Shown in pieces: positions 26,906 through 35,872 of a DNA stretch of 64,000 nucleotides (position 1 is the first letter of the stretch; the number at the start of each line of letters is the position of its first letter). The notes below the pieces were generated by a model. It worked only from the letters and a program-made list of their open reading frames with translations, did not search any database and was not told the DNA's origin. A program made the translations under genes and the position numbers. The stretch is taken from positions 85,061 to 149,060 of the forward strand of contig NZ_MINO01000006.1 in the NCBI RefSeq assembly GCF_001757355.1. Reading direction: 5' to 3'. Source of the stretch: Sphingobium phenoxybenzoativorans (GTDB lineage Bacteria; Pseudomonadota; Alphaproteobacteria; Sphingomonadales; Sphingomonadaceae).

Positions 26906-29194
26906 ATGAATGGGGGAAACAAGATCATTGGCCTGCGCCGCCAATCTGAGGCCGATGAGGCGCAGCCAGCCGTGACCGACGACGAGCTTCTGCTCGAGGA
27001 ATATTATTCTTCCGAGTTCTCCGATCAGCCCGTCTCGGCGGGTTGGCCGGCCGTTGCGCGGGTCGTTTTGGCGGCAAGCGCCGCGATATGGACCATCTTC
27101 ACTCTATGGGTGATGTTCGGGCGGGGTCAGCCCCTGCCTCCGGTCGAGGCGATCCCCGGCGCAGTCGCCACCTTCGCCATCCCCCTGGTGCTGATCGGGA
27201 CGCTGTACCTCCTGCTGATTCGCAACAGCCACGCCGAATCGCGGCGGTTTCAGAAGGCCGCGGAAAGCCTGAGACTCGAAAGCGAAGCGCTTGAGCAGAA
27301 ACTGTCCCGAATCGGCACACAATTGGCCAATGCCAAGGCAGCGATGCAGGAGCAGGCGCTGCTTCTGGAAAATTACGGCGCCGCCGCCAGCGCGAATATG
27401 GAAGCATCCGCCAAGCTGATCGCATCGAGCGCCGCCGAGGCCGCCGACCACACGATGACGGCGGAGAAGGCCGGGGCCGAACTCGCCGGACAGATGACGG
27501 AACTGGTGCGGACCCTCCCCTCCCTGCAGGAGCGGGCAAACTCCATGTCCGCGCATCTGATGGAAAGCAGCCAGGCGATGACCGGCCGCATCGATTCGCT
27601 GGAGCGGCGGCTGCAGGCGGTCATGGCCATTTCTGACGATGCGCGGTTGCGCACCCTGTCCGCGACCAAGAGCCTGACGACCCAATTGGCACAGTTGCAG
27701 GAGGAAACCCGTTCCGCCTCCGACGAAATCAACGGCATGGCGGAACAGGCCGCCCAGCGGATCGACGCCGCGATAACCGGCGCGCGCGCCGCGCTGGAGG
27801 AAACGGGCATGGGCCTGGAAGCGCAGGCCACATCGCTCAACGCGCTCGTCGAACAGTCGCGCACCGCGATCACCGGCATAGGCGGTGAGGCCGTCACCGG
27901 TTTTCAGGGGCACAGCCAGAGCATCGAAGCCAGACTGCTTGAGCTTTCGCGCATTCTGGAGGGGCATCAGCAGATCAGTGCGGGGCTGAGCGACGACCTG
28001 ACCGGCAAGCTGGACTTTGTCGAGAGCCGGTTCGGCGAATTTGAGAAGCAGGGCTTGGCGCGCAACGAACGCATCGCGTCCACCCTGGCGACCGTCGCTG
28101 CCGAGGCGGAACGGATGGACCGCGCCCTGGCGGCGGGCAACAGCACCGCCGAACAGCTTATTTCCCGGTCCGAAAGCTTGCTGATGGCGCTGGATTCCAG
28201 CGTGCGCGAGATTGAGGAAACCTATCCCGCGGCGCTGGGGCGGCTTGACGGCCGGGTCGAGGAGACGCGCAAGCTGCTGGCGAGCGCGGAGCCGGAGATC
28301 GAGAAGCTGGAAACAATCGCCCAATCGGTACTCGGCCGCACACAGGAAACCGAGGAACTGCTGCGCGATCAGGCCAAGCGGCTCAACGAGCTTCTGGAGA
28401 CGACCGGCGAAAATCTCGCCAGCAACCGCAGCGAGGTCGAGATGCTGCGCGACGTGCTCTACAGCGCGGACGAGGGCGCGGCGCGGCTTAAGGAAAGCGC
28501 CGGGCCGCAACTGGTCGCGGCGCTTGTCCGGGTCAAGGATACGGCTGACCAGGCGGCGGAGCGCGCGCGGCAGTCGCTGGCGCGGGCCATTCCCGATGCG
28601 GCCGACGCGCTGGGCAAGGCCAGCGCGGACGCCTTGAAGAATGCCGTCAGCGAACAGGTGACCGCGCAGATCGCGCAGCTTTCAAGCGTTGCGGATCAGG
28701 CCATCGATGCCGTCAGCGCCGCGACCGATCGGCTGGACCGGAAAATCCAGGCGATGTCCGAGAGCAGCAACAGCATCGAACAGAAGATTCTGCAGGCGGA
28801 TGAAGCCGTCGCCGCGCGCGACCGCGATCATTATACGCGCCGTTCCAAGGACTTGATCGAATCGCTCAACAGCACGGCCATCGACATCACCAAGGTCTTG
28901 TCGAGCGACGTGACCGATCTTGACTGGGCCGATTATCTGAAGGGCGACCGGGGCGTATTCACCCGCCGGGCCGTCCGCCTTCTCGATGCCGGCGAAGCGC
29001 GCGAGATCGGCCTGCAATATGACGGCAATGCCGAGTTCCAAGAGCATGTGAACCGCTACATCCATGATTTTGAAGGGATGCTGCGGATCATCCTGGGCGC
29101 GCGCGACGGCAATGCCCTCGCTGTGACCCTGCTGTCGTCCGATATGGGCAAGCTGTATGTCGCGCTGGCGCAGGCGATCGACCGGCTGCGCTAA
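26906..29194 (+). CDS. Large membrane-anchored coiled-coil protein
   Basis: A 762-residue protein with two membrane segments near the N terminus (about 53-75 and 88-110, VARVVLAASAAIWTIFTLWV and FAIPLVLIGTLYLLLI) and then about 550 residues of coiled coil with repeated Glu, Ala, Leu and Gln. The last 110 residues form a distinct globular end (DLDWADYLKGDRGVFTRRAV, then EHVNRYIHDFEGMLRIILG). The frame is open upstream, but that part is antisense to the Hpt-like gene; ATG at 26906 is the sensible start. The architecture of two membrane helices and a long cytoplasmic coiled coil is like that of the Caulobacter polarity factor TipN, though homology cannot be claimed. It is divergent from the pseudo-signalling cluster. 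Confidence 0.8.
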   Translation: MNGGNKIIGLRRQSEADEAQPAVTDDELLLEEYYSSEFSDQPVSAGWPAVARVVLAASAAIWTIFTLWVMFGRGQPLPPVEAIPGAVATFAIPLVLIGTLYLLLIRNSHAESRRFQKAAESLRLESEALEQKLSRIGTQLANAKAAMQEQALLLENYGAAASANMEASAKLIASSAAEAADHTMTAEKAGAELAGQMTELVRTLPSLQERANSMSAHLMESSQAMTGRIDSLERRLQAVMAISDDARLRTLSATKSLTTQLAQLQEETRSASDEINGMAEQAAQRIDAAITGARAALEETGMGLEAQATSLNALVEQSRTAITGIGGEAVTGFQGHSQSIEARLLELSRILEGHQQISAGLSDDLTGKLDFVESRFGEFEKQGLARNERIASTLATVAAEAERMDRALAAGNSTAEQLISRSESLLMALDSSVREIEETYPAALGRLDGRVEETRKLLASAEPEIEKLETIAQSVLGRTQETEELLRDQAKRLNELLETTGENLASNRSEVEMLRDVLYSADEGAARLKESAGPQLVAALVRVKDTADQAAERARQSLARAIPDAADALGKASADALKNAVSEQVTAQIAQLSSVADQAIDAVSAATDRLDRKIQAMSESSNSIEQKILQADEAVAARDRDHYTRRSKDLIESLNSTAIDITKVLSSDVTDLDWADYLKGDRGVFTRRAVRLLDAGEAREIGLQYDGNAEFQEHVNRYIHDFEGMLRIILGARDGNALAVTLLSSDMGKLYVALAQAIDRLR

Positions 29195-29236
29195 GGCCGC
29201 AACATCGCTCCAGCGTATTTCCCTGGGTTATAGTGC

Positions 29237-29302
29237 GTGCTCCTGCGAAGGCAGGAGTCCAGTCCAAAGGCCGGAACCAGGCGCCTGCCTTCGCAGGAGC
29301 AC
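29237..29302. repeat. Palindromic repeat, CTCCTGCGAAGGCAG family
   Basis: Two perfect 18-base arms, GTGCTCCTGCGAAGGCAG (29237-29254) and its complement (29285-29302). The core CTGCGAAGGCAG is a variant of the CCCGCGAAGGCGGG repeat found at 38406, 40834, 44465, 46951 and 50714. The rest of the 215-base gap 29195-29409 shows no gene. Confidence 0.85.
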
Positions 29303-29409
29303 AACCGCTCGCCGGATGGTATAACCAGCTCTGTTGAGGGCAGTGGAGCCATTGCGCGGGCCGCAAACTTTGGCCCGATCAACCCCGCTCCACTCAGCGC
29401 CAACCAGCC

Positions 29410-29679
29410 CTATCCGCCCTTGCTCATCGCAATCAGCGTATCCGCGCTAAGCCAGCCATAGACATAATTGGCATAATAGAGACCAAAAAGCACAGCCGAC
29501 AGGATCGTCGCGCGCAGGGCGACAAGACCGGGCCGGAAATTGCTCGGCGCGCTGTCCGCCTGCCCCGGCACCTTCACCTCCCCGGTTTCGTCCGGCGTCC
29601 TGATGCCCAGCGGCAGCATGATGAAGGCGCTGATCACCCAGAACAGCATGTAGATGGCGAATATGGCGTAGAGGTTCAT
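29410..29679 (-). CDS. DUF1467 family membrane protein
   Basis: An 89-residue protein with two membrane helices (AIFAIYMLFWVISAFIMLPL at the N terminus and ILSAVLFGLYYANYVYGWL near the C terminus) joined by a loop with LGIRTPDETGE, the DUF1467 pattern. Function unknown. It follows RNase J by 14 bases on the same strand at the far end of the nuo-birA-coaX-rnj run, a position this family often has in alphaproteobacteria, so a link to the respiratory chain or membrane is possible but unproved. Confidence 0.85.
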   Translation of the reverse strand: MNLYAIFAIYMLFWVISAFIMLPLGIRTPDETGEVKVPGQADSAPSNFRPGLVALRATILSAVLFGLYYANYVYGWLSADTLIAMSKGG

Positions 29680-29693
29680 GGGTCTGGTTCGGA

Positions 29694-31331
29694 TCAGGCG
29701 TGGACGATCAGCACGTCTACTACAGGCTTCTTGCCCGTCCAGCGCGACGCCGTGCGGCGGACGGCAAGGCGCACGCGCTCACGCAGGGCTTCGGTCTCCT
29801 TCGATCCCTTTCCGACCGCGGAACCGGCCTCCTCCTCCGCCTCGCCGATAAAGGCGTCGCGATCTTCCTCGACCGGCACGCCCTGAAGCCGGATGCTGGG
29901 CTTGCCGACCAGCGCCCCGCCCTTGTTCACGGCCACAGCCACGCTGATCTGCCCATGCAGGCCGAGCTTGCGCCGCTCGTTCATCGTCGATCCGTCAGCG
30001 GGCAGGATGACATCGCCGTCCAGCACCAGCCGCCCGACCGTCTCGCGCCCCAACAGCTTCGGCCCATCGGGGGCCAGCCGGATCAGGTCGCCATTGCCCT
30101 GGACAATCGCCTGCGGAATGCCCTCCGCCAGCCCAAGCCGCGCCTGCTCCGCCATATGGCGCATCTCGCCATGCACGGGCAGCAGGATTTGCGGCCTGAT
30201 CCAGCGATACATGGCCTGCAGCTCCGGCCGGCCGGGATGGCCCGACACATGCACCTCGGCCTGGCGATCCGTCACCATCCCGATCCCCTTGGTCGCCAGC
30301 GCATTCTGGATGCGGCCGATGGCGATCTCATTGCCGGGAATCTGCTTGGAGGAAAAGACGACCAGATCGCCTTCGGAAAGCTTGATCGGATGGCTGTCGA
30401 AGGCGATGCGGGCCAGAGCCGCGCGCGCCTCGCCCTGCCCGCCGGTGGCGATGATCATCACCTTGTCGCGGGGCATGTCCATCACATCGTCCCAATCGAC
30501 CGTCGGTGGGAAATCCTTCAGATAGCCGGCGCTCTTGGCGGTGGAGATGATGCGGTCCAGCGACCGGCCTGCCACACAGACGGAGCGGCCGGTGGCGTTC
30601 GCGACTTCGCCCAATGTCTGTAAACGCGCGGCGTTGGACGCAAAGGTGGTGACAAGAACGCGCGCCTTGGCGTTCTTCACCACCTCCAGCAACCCTTCGC
30701 GCACCGCCCCTTCCGATCCGCTGGCTTCCGGGTTGAAGACATTAGTGCTGTCGCACACCAGCGCCAGCACGCCCTCGTCGCCAATGGCGGTCAACTGCTC
30801 CGGGGTGGAAGGGACGCCCAGCAATGGCCGCTCGTCCAGCTTCCAGTCGCCGGTATGGAATATGCGGCCGTGCGGCGTATCGATCACCAGCGCATTGCCC
30901 TCCGGGATCGAATGGGCCAGCGGCATATAGCGGAAACCGAACGGGCCAAGCTGAAAGCTCGCCTCATTCTCTATGACATGCAGCTTCACCTCATCGGCCA
31001 GCCCCTCCTCCTCCAGCTTCAGGCGGATCAGCCCGGCGGTGAAGGGGGTGGCGTAGAGCGGCACATCCAGGTCCGCGGCGAGATAAGGTATCGCACCGAT
31101 ATGATCCTCATGCCCATGGGTCAGGACGATGCCCAGAAGGTCGTCCCGCCGCTCCTCGATGAAGGACAGGTCGGGCAGGACCAGTTCGACGCCCGGATAG
31201 GCCGGATCGGCAAAGGTCAGGCCCAGATCGACCATCACCCATTTGCCCTGCGTGCCGTAGAGATTGACGTTCATGCCGATCTCCCCCGACCCGCCCAGGG
31301 CCAGGAAGAACAGCTCATCTTTAGGGGTCAT
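29694..31331 (-). CDS. rnj: Ribonuclease J
   Basis: A 545-residue metallo-beta-lactamase-fold nuclease with endonuclease and 5'-exonuclease activity in rRNA and mRNA processing. The metal motif HGHEDH at residues 72-77 is intact, the beta-CASP region includes CDSTNVFNPEASGSEG and VLVTTFASNAARLQTLG, and VHVSGHPGRPELQAMYRWIRP is the C-terminal metal/RNA segment. Its ATG overlaps the coaX stop by one base (TAATG), so it is co-translated with coaX at the end of the complex I operon. Confidence 0.95.
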   Translation of the reverse strand: MTPKDELFFLALGGSGEIGMNVNLYGTQGKWVMVDLGLTFADPAYPGVELVLPDLSFIEERRDDLLGIVLTHGHEDHIGAIPYLAADLDVPLYATPFTAGLIRLKLEEEGLADEVKLHVIENEASFQLGPFGFRYMPLAHSIPEGNALVIDTPHGRIFHTGDWKLDERPLLGVPSTPEQLTAIGDEGVLALVCDSTNVFNPEASGSEGAVREGLLEVVKNAKARVLVTTFASNAARLQTLGEVANATGRSVCVAGRSLDRIISTAKSAGYLKDFPPTVDWDDVMDMPRDKVMIIATGGQGEARAALARIAFDSHPIKLSEGDLVVFSSKQIPGNEIAIGRIQNALATKGIGMVTDRQAEVHVSGHPGRPELQAMYRWIRPQILLPVHGEMRHMAEQARLGLAEGIPQAIVQGNGDLIRLAPDGPKLLGRETVGRLVLDGDVILPADGSTMNERRKLGLHGQISVAVAVNKGGALVGKPSIRLQGVPVEEDRDAFIGEAEEEAGSAVGKGSKETEALRERVRLAVRRTASRWTGKKPVVDVLIVHA

Positions 31332-32110
31332 TATCTATTCAAACTCCGCTCATGCATCAGCGCCAGCCCCTGAATGGTGAGGTCGGGCGCTATCGCATCG
31401 AAAATATCACTATGATCGTCGAACAGGACGGCCAAGCCGCCGGTCGAGATCACCTTTACCGGACGGCCGATCTGCGCGCGCATCCGCGCCACCAGCCCCT
31501 CCATCATCGCCACATAGCCCCAGAAAACGCCGATCAGCATCTGGTCCTCCGTCGTCCGCCCGATGACCGACCGGTCCTCCGGCGCTGCTATGGCGATACG
31601 GGGCAGCTTTGCGGCAGCGGCGACCAGCGCGTCCAGCGACAGGTTGATGCCCGGCGCGATAATGCCGCCCTTATAGGCGCCGCTATAATCGACAACATCA
31701 TAGGTGGTCGCCGTACCGAAATCGATGACGATCAGGTCGCCCGGATATAGGTGGTGCGCCGCGATGGCGTTGACAACCCGGTCCGCGCCCACCGACGCCG
31801 GCTCGGCCACGTCCAGTTCAATGCCCCATTCGACCGGAGCGTGACCGGCGATCAGCGGCTCGACCCGGAAATATTTCGTCGCCAGCACCTCCAGATTATG
31901 GAGCGCGCGCGGCACCACCGTCGCGATGATCACGGCATCGACATTCTTCATCGAATAGCCGCCCAGTATCAGGAGCTGGTTCAGCCAAACGGCATATTCA
32001 TCGGCGGTGCGGCGGGGGTCGGTCGCGATACGCCAGCGGGCGCGGATTCTCTGCCCGTCGACAAGCGCGAAAACGACATTGGTGTTGCCCGCATCAACGG
32101 CGAGAAGCAT
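31331..32110 (-). CDS. coaX: Type III pantothenate kinase
   Basis: A 259-residue kinase making 4'-phosphopantothenate, first step of coenzyme A synthesis. It has the ASKHA-fold phosphate motif [12 protein letters not shown] at the N terminus, [11 protein letters not shown] in the middle and [13 protein letters not shown], all typical of CoaX and unlike CoaA. It starts 18 bases after the birA stop and overlaps rnj by one base. Confidence 0.96.
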   Translation of the reverse strand: MLLAVDAGNTNVVFALVDGQRIRARWRIATDPRRTADEYAVWLNQLLILGGYSMKNVDAVIIATVVPRALHNLEVLATKYFRVEPLIAGHAPVEWGIELDVAEPASVGADRVVNAIAAHHLYPGDLIVIDFGTATTYDVVDYSGAYKGGIIAPGINLSLDALVAAAAKLPRIAIAAPEDRSVIGRTTEDQMLIGVFWGYVAMMEGLVARMRAQIGRPVKVISTGGLAVLFDDHSDIFDAIAPDLTIQGLALMHERSLNR

Positions 32111-32127
32111 GGAATTTCCCTTGGCTG

Positions 32128-32835
32128 TCAGACCAGAAAGACGTCGCCGGCATGAATGGCACGGGTGGCCCCGTTATCCAAGCGCAGGATCAGCTCTCCA
32201 CCCGAAGAAAGATGGTCGAACCGCCCGTCAAGAACCTCTCCATCGGGCAGGCTGACCCGCAGCGGCGTTCCGGGCCGGTGCGCGGCGGCAAGCCAGCGCA
32301 TGCGGATGGGGTCAAGGCCATAGGTGCGCCAGGCATGGAGCGTGTCAGCGAAAACCGGCGCGATGGAGTCTATCAGTGTCCCGGCGCTGCTCTCAACCGC
32401 GCCCAGCGCCCACAGGCTGGTGGTCGGCCGGTCCGCTATCTGCGGATGCGCCATCACATTGACGCCGATGCCGATGATGATCGCATCGCCTGTCCGCTCC
32501 AGCAGCATGCCGCACAGTTTCGCCGGTCCCGCCATGATGTCGTTGGGCCATTTGATCTGCGTACGGCCGGGGACAAGGGCATCGATCGCCTGATGCACGG
32601 CGACGGCCGTGACCAGCGCAAGCGTCGGCGGCGGCGGGTCGCCGGGGCGGACGCGTACGATGGTCGAGCAATAGAGATTGCCGGCCGGGCTTTCCCAGTC
32701 GCGGCCCAGACGCCCCCGGCCGCCGCTCTGCCGTTCGGCGCGCAGCCAGGTCCCCTCGCCCACGCCGTCCCCCGCCAACGTCCGCATGTCGGCGTTGGTG
32801 GAGACGGTCTCCGCGACTGTGCGGATATCGATCAG
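32128..32835 (-). CDS. birA: Biotin--[acetyl-CoA-carboxylase] ligase, without DNA-binding domain
   Basis: A biotin protein ligase of about 235 residues that attaches biotin to carboxylase carrier proteins, including the partner of PccB. The core has [33 protein letters not shown] and GIGVNV, in family order. There is no N-terminal helix-turn-helix, so it is not a BirA repressor. The start is unclear: homology begins at [16 protein letters not shown], where the only codon overlapping the nuoN stop is a CTG at 32835 (CTGA). The nearest standard in-frame starts are ATG 32790, which would delete conserved residues, and ATG 32916, deep inside nuoN. I prefer the CTG. Confidence 0.88.
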   Translation of the reverse strand: MIDIRTVAETVSTNADMRTLAGDGVGEGTWLRAERQSGGRGRLGRDWESPAGNLYCSTIVRVRPGDPPPPTLALVTAVAVHQAIDALVPGRTQIKWPNDIMAGPAKLCGMLLERTGDAIIIGIGVNVMAHPQIADRPTTSLWALGAVESSAGTLIDSIAPVFADTLHAWRTYGLDPIRMRWLAAAHRPGTPLRVSLPDGEVLDGRFDHLSSGGELILRLDNGATRAIHAGDVFLV

Positions 32836-34268
32836 AACAGCGAGGCCGCAGCCGCAGCCGACACGCTGTCGAGGAAGGGATTGAGAAGATAGCCCAGAAC
32901 CACCACCGCGGCGCATGCGGTCATGATCACACCCTCAACCTTGCTGCCGCCCGGCGCATATTCCGCCGCCGGTTCGTCAAAGTAGATCGTCTTGATGATC
33001 TTGAGATAATAGAAGGCGCCGATCACCGACGCGGCGATGCCGAACACCGCCAGACCCGTCAGCCCGGCCGCCACGGCCGCATCGAACACCAGGAACTTCG
33101 CCCAGAAACCGAACAGCGGCGGAATGCCCGCAAGGCTGAACATGAAGATCGCAAAGCAGGCCGCAAGCCCCTTGCGGCTCTGCGACAGGCCGGACAGGCT
33201 GGCGATCGTCTCGACCGGATTGCCGTCCTTGTCGCGCATCTGCAGGACGCAGAGGAAGCTGCCCAGCGTCATCACGATGTAGATGGCGAGGTAGCTCATG
33301 GTCGCGGCGACGCCTGCGGGGGTGCCGGCGGCAAGCCCCACCAGCGCGAAGCCGATATTGTTGATCGACGAATAGGCGAGCAGGCGCTTGATGTTGGTTT
33401 GGCCAATGGCGGCCACCGCGCCCAGCAGGATGGAGGTGAGCGCGACGAAGATCACGATCTGCTGCCACGCCATGCCCGCCGGCCCCATCGCCTCTATGGC
33501 GACGCGAATGGTCAGGCCCAGCGCCGCAACCTTGGGCGCGCTGGCGAAGAAGGCGGTCACCGGGGTCGGCGCGCCCTCATAGACGTCCGGGGTCCACATA
33601 TGGAACGGCACGGCGCTGATCTTGAAGGCCAGGCCGGACAGCACGAACACCATGCCGAACAGCTCACCGTTCGACACGCCGTCGCCCAGCGCAGCGGCGA
33701 TGCCGCCAAAGCTGGTCGTGCCGGAGAAGCCGTAGAGCAGCGAAATGCCGTAGAGCAGGATGCCGCTGGCCAGCGCGCCGAGCACGAAATATTTCAGGCC
33801 CGCTTCCGACGAGCGCTCATCCTGCCGCATGAAGCTGGCAAGGACATAGGCGGCAAGGCTGTTCATCTCCAGCCCGACATAGAGCGTCAGCAGGTCGCTG
33901 GACGACACCATCATACCCATGCCGATGCAGGCGAACAGGATCAGGATGGGATATTCGGCCCGCAGCGCACCGCCCTGCGCAAAGAAGCGCGGCGCGACGA
34001 TGATGCTGACGGCGGCCGCCAGATAGATCAGCACCTTGGCGAAACCGGCGAAGGCGTCGGCCTGGTACAGACCGTCAAAGGCGCTGCCGCCGGTCGTGGG
34101 CAGCCCGTTGAGCGACAGTGCGGCGGCGATCAGCACGCCGACCGAGGCCCAGGATACAGCAGGGGTCGTGCGATCACCGGCATAGGCGGCGACCATCAGA
34201 AGGACGAGGCCGCCGGCTGTCAGGACCAGCTCCGGCATGACCATCAGGAGGGAAGCAGTTTCGATCAT
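32832..34268 (-). CDS. nuoN: NADH-quinone oxidoreductase subunit N
   Basis: A 478-residue antiporter-like proton-pumping subunit of complex I with about 14 membrane helices. Conserved features include the glutamate in YVGLEMNSLAAYVLASF, the lysine-bearing KISAVPFHMWTPDVYEGAP, and IKRLLAYSSINNIGF. Its ATG shares a base with the nuoM stop. It is the last structural gene of the complex; birA begins at its stop codon. Confidence 0.97.
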   Translation of the reverse strand: MIETASLLMVMPELVLTAGGLVLLMVAAYAGDRTTPAVSWASVGVLIAAALSLNGLPTTGGSAFDGLYQADAFAGFAKVLIYLAAAVSIIVAPRFFAQGGALRAEYPILILFACIGMGMMVSSSDLLTLYVGLEMNSLAAYVLASFMRQDERSSEAGLKYFVLGALASGILLYGISLLYGFSGTTSFGGIAAALGDGVSNGELFGMVFVLSGLAFKISAVPFHMWTPDVYEGAPTPVTAFFASAPKVAALGLTIRVAIEAMGPAGMAWQQIVIFVALTSILLGAVAAIGQTNIKRLLAYSSINNIGFALVGLAAGTPAGVAATMSYLAIYIVMTLGSFLCVLQMRDKDGNPVETIASLSGLSQSRKGLAACFAIFMFSLAGIPPLFGFWAKFLVFDAAVAAGLTGLAVFGIAASVIGAFYYLKIIKTIYFDEPAAEYAPGGSKVEGVIMTACAAVVVLGYLLNPFLDSVSAAAAASLF

Positions 34269-35872
34269 CAGTGCGCCTCCCCCGGCGCTGCATGGGCGGC
34301 CGGTTCATGGCCCCCGGATTCAGGAGTAGAAGGTTCGTGCGTCGCAGCGCCATGGGCGTCGTGACCGGCGGGCTTGGGCGCACCCATCTTGATCTGCGCA
34401 TCGCCCGGCGGCACGGCGCGTGCCAGTCGCGCTTCCAATGTCTGGATATCCGCGCGCATCGGGGCCAGGAAGCTTTCCGGATAGACGCCCATCCACAGCA
34501 CGGCGGCGGCGATCGGGGCCAGCAGCCACATTTCGCGCCCTGACAGATCTTCCATCGCGGCCGCATCGGCATTCACCTGGTCGCCATAGCAGACCCGGCG
34601 ATAGAGATAGAGCATATAGGCCGCGCCCAGGATGATGCCGGTCGTCGAAACCAGCGCGACCCAGCTCGACGCCTTGTAAACGCCCATCAGCGCCAGAAAC
34701 TCGCCGACAAAGTTGCTCGTGCCCGGCAGGCCGACCGACGCCATGGTGAACAGCAGGAACAGCACGGCATATTTCGGCATGTTGATCGACAGGCCGCCAT
34801 AGCGGCTGATCTCACGGGTATGCAGCCGGTCGTAGATGACGCCCACGCACAGGAACAGCGCGCCGGACACCAGACCGTGGCCCAGCATCACCATCATCGC
34901 GCCCTCAATGCCATGGGTGTTGAGCGCGAACAGGCCGACCGTCACGATCGCCATATGCGCGACCGAGGAATAGGCGATCAGCTTCTTCATGTCGTTCTGC
35001 ACCAGCGCGACGAGGCTGGTGTAAACGACCGCGACCATCGACAGGCCGAACACCAGCGGCGCGAACTGCGCGGACGCCTCCGGGAACATCGGCATGGAGA
35101 AGCGGATGAAGCCATAACCGCCCATCTTCAACAACACGCCCGCCAGGATCACGGAACCCGCGGTCGGCGCCTGCACATGCGCATCCGGTAGCCAGGTATG
35201 AACCGGCCACATCGGCATCTTCACCGCAAAGCTGGCGAAGAAAGCAAGCCACAGCCATGTCTGCGCATGGGCCGGGAAATCCGTCTCCATCAGCACCGGA
35301 ATGCTGGTCGTTCCCGCCTCATGCACCATCCACATCATCGCGATCAGCATCAGCACCGATCCGAGCAGGGTGTAGAGGAAGAATTTATAGCTGGCGTAGA
35401 TGCGATCCGCGCCGCCCCAGATGCCGATGATCAGGTACATCGGGATCAGTCCCGCCTCGAACATCACGTAAAAGAGGTAGATATCCTGCGCCGTAAAGAC
35501 GCCGATCATCAGCACCTCCATCAGCAGGAAGGCCGCCATATATTCGCCGACGCGCTTGTCGATCGCCACCCAGCTCGCGCCGATGCAGATCGGCATCAGG
35601 AACACGGTCAGCGCAATCAGCATCAGGGCGATGCCGTCAATGCCGAGTGCCCAGGCGAAGCGGCCGAAGATCGGCGCATATTCAGTGAACTGCCACTGCG
35701 CACCGCTGCCCGACTGATCGAAGTTGATCCACAGGATGATGCCCAGAACCAGATCGGCCAGCGTCGCCGCCAGCGCGATCCAGCGGGCCGTCTGCGCGCC
35801 GCTGAACAGGCAGGCGATGGCCCCCGCCATCGGCACCGCCATCATCAGGGAAAGGATAGGAAAGCCGCCCAT
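34268..35872 (-). CDS. nuoM: NADH-quinone oxidoreductase subunit M
   Basis: A 534-residue antiporter-like subunit of the complex I membrane arm. Conserved features are [20 protein letters not shown] with the channel glutamate, [19 protein letters not shown], and [14 protein letters not shown]. The last 38 residues form a hydrophilic tail with six histidines ([19 protein letters not shown] and on), beyond the usual end of NuoM. Overlaps nuoL and nuoN by one base each (TAATG and TGATG). Confidence 0.97.
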   Translation of the reverse strand: MGGFPILSLMMAVPMAGAIACLFSGAQTARWIALAATLADLVLGIILWINFDQSGSGAQWQFTEYAPIFGRFAWALGIDGIALMLIALTVFLMPICIGASWVAIDKRVGEYMAAFLLMEVLMIGVFTAQDIYLFYVMFEAGLIPMYLIIGIWGGADRIYASYKFFLYTLLGSVLMLIAMMWMVHEAGTTSIPVLMETDFPAHAQTWLWLAFFASFAVKMPMWPVHTWLPDAHVQAPTAGSVILAGVLLKMGGYGFIRFSMPMFPEASAQFAPLVFGLSMVAVVYTSLVALVQNDMKKLIAYSSVAHMAIVTVGLFALNTHGIEGAMMVMLGHGLVSGALFLCVGVIYDRLHTREISRYGGLSINMPKYAVLFLLFTMASVGLPGTSNFVGEFLALMGVYKASSWVALVSTTGIILGAAYMLYLYRRVCYGDQVNADAAAMEDLSGREMWLLAPIAAAVLWMGVYPESFLAPMRADIQTLEARLARAVPPGDAQIKMGAPKPAGHDAHGAATHEPSTPESGGHEPAAHAAPGEAH

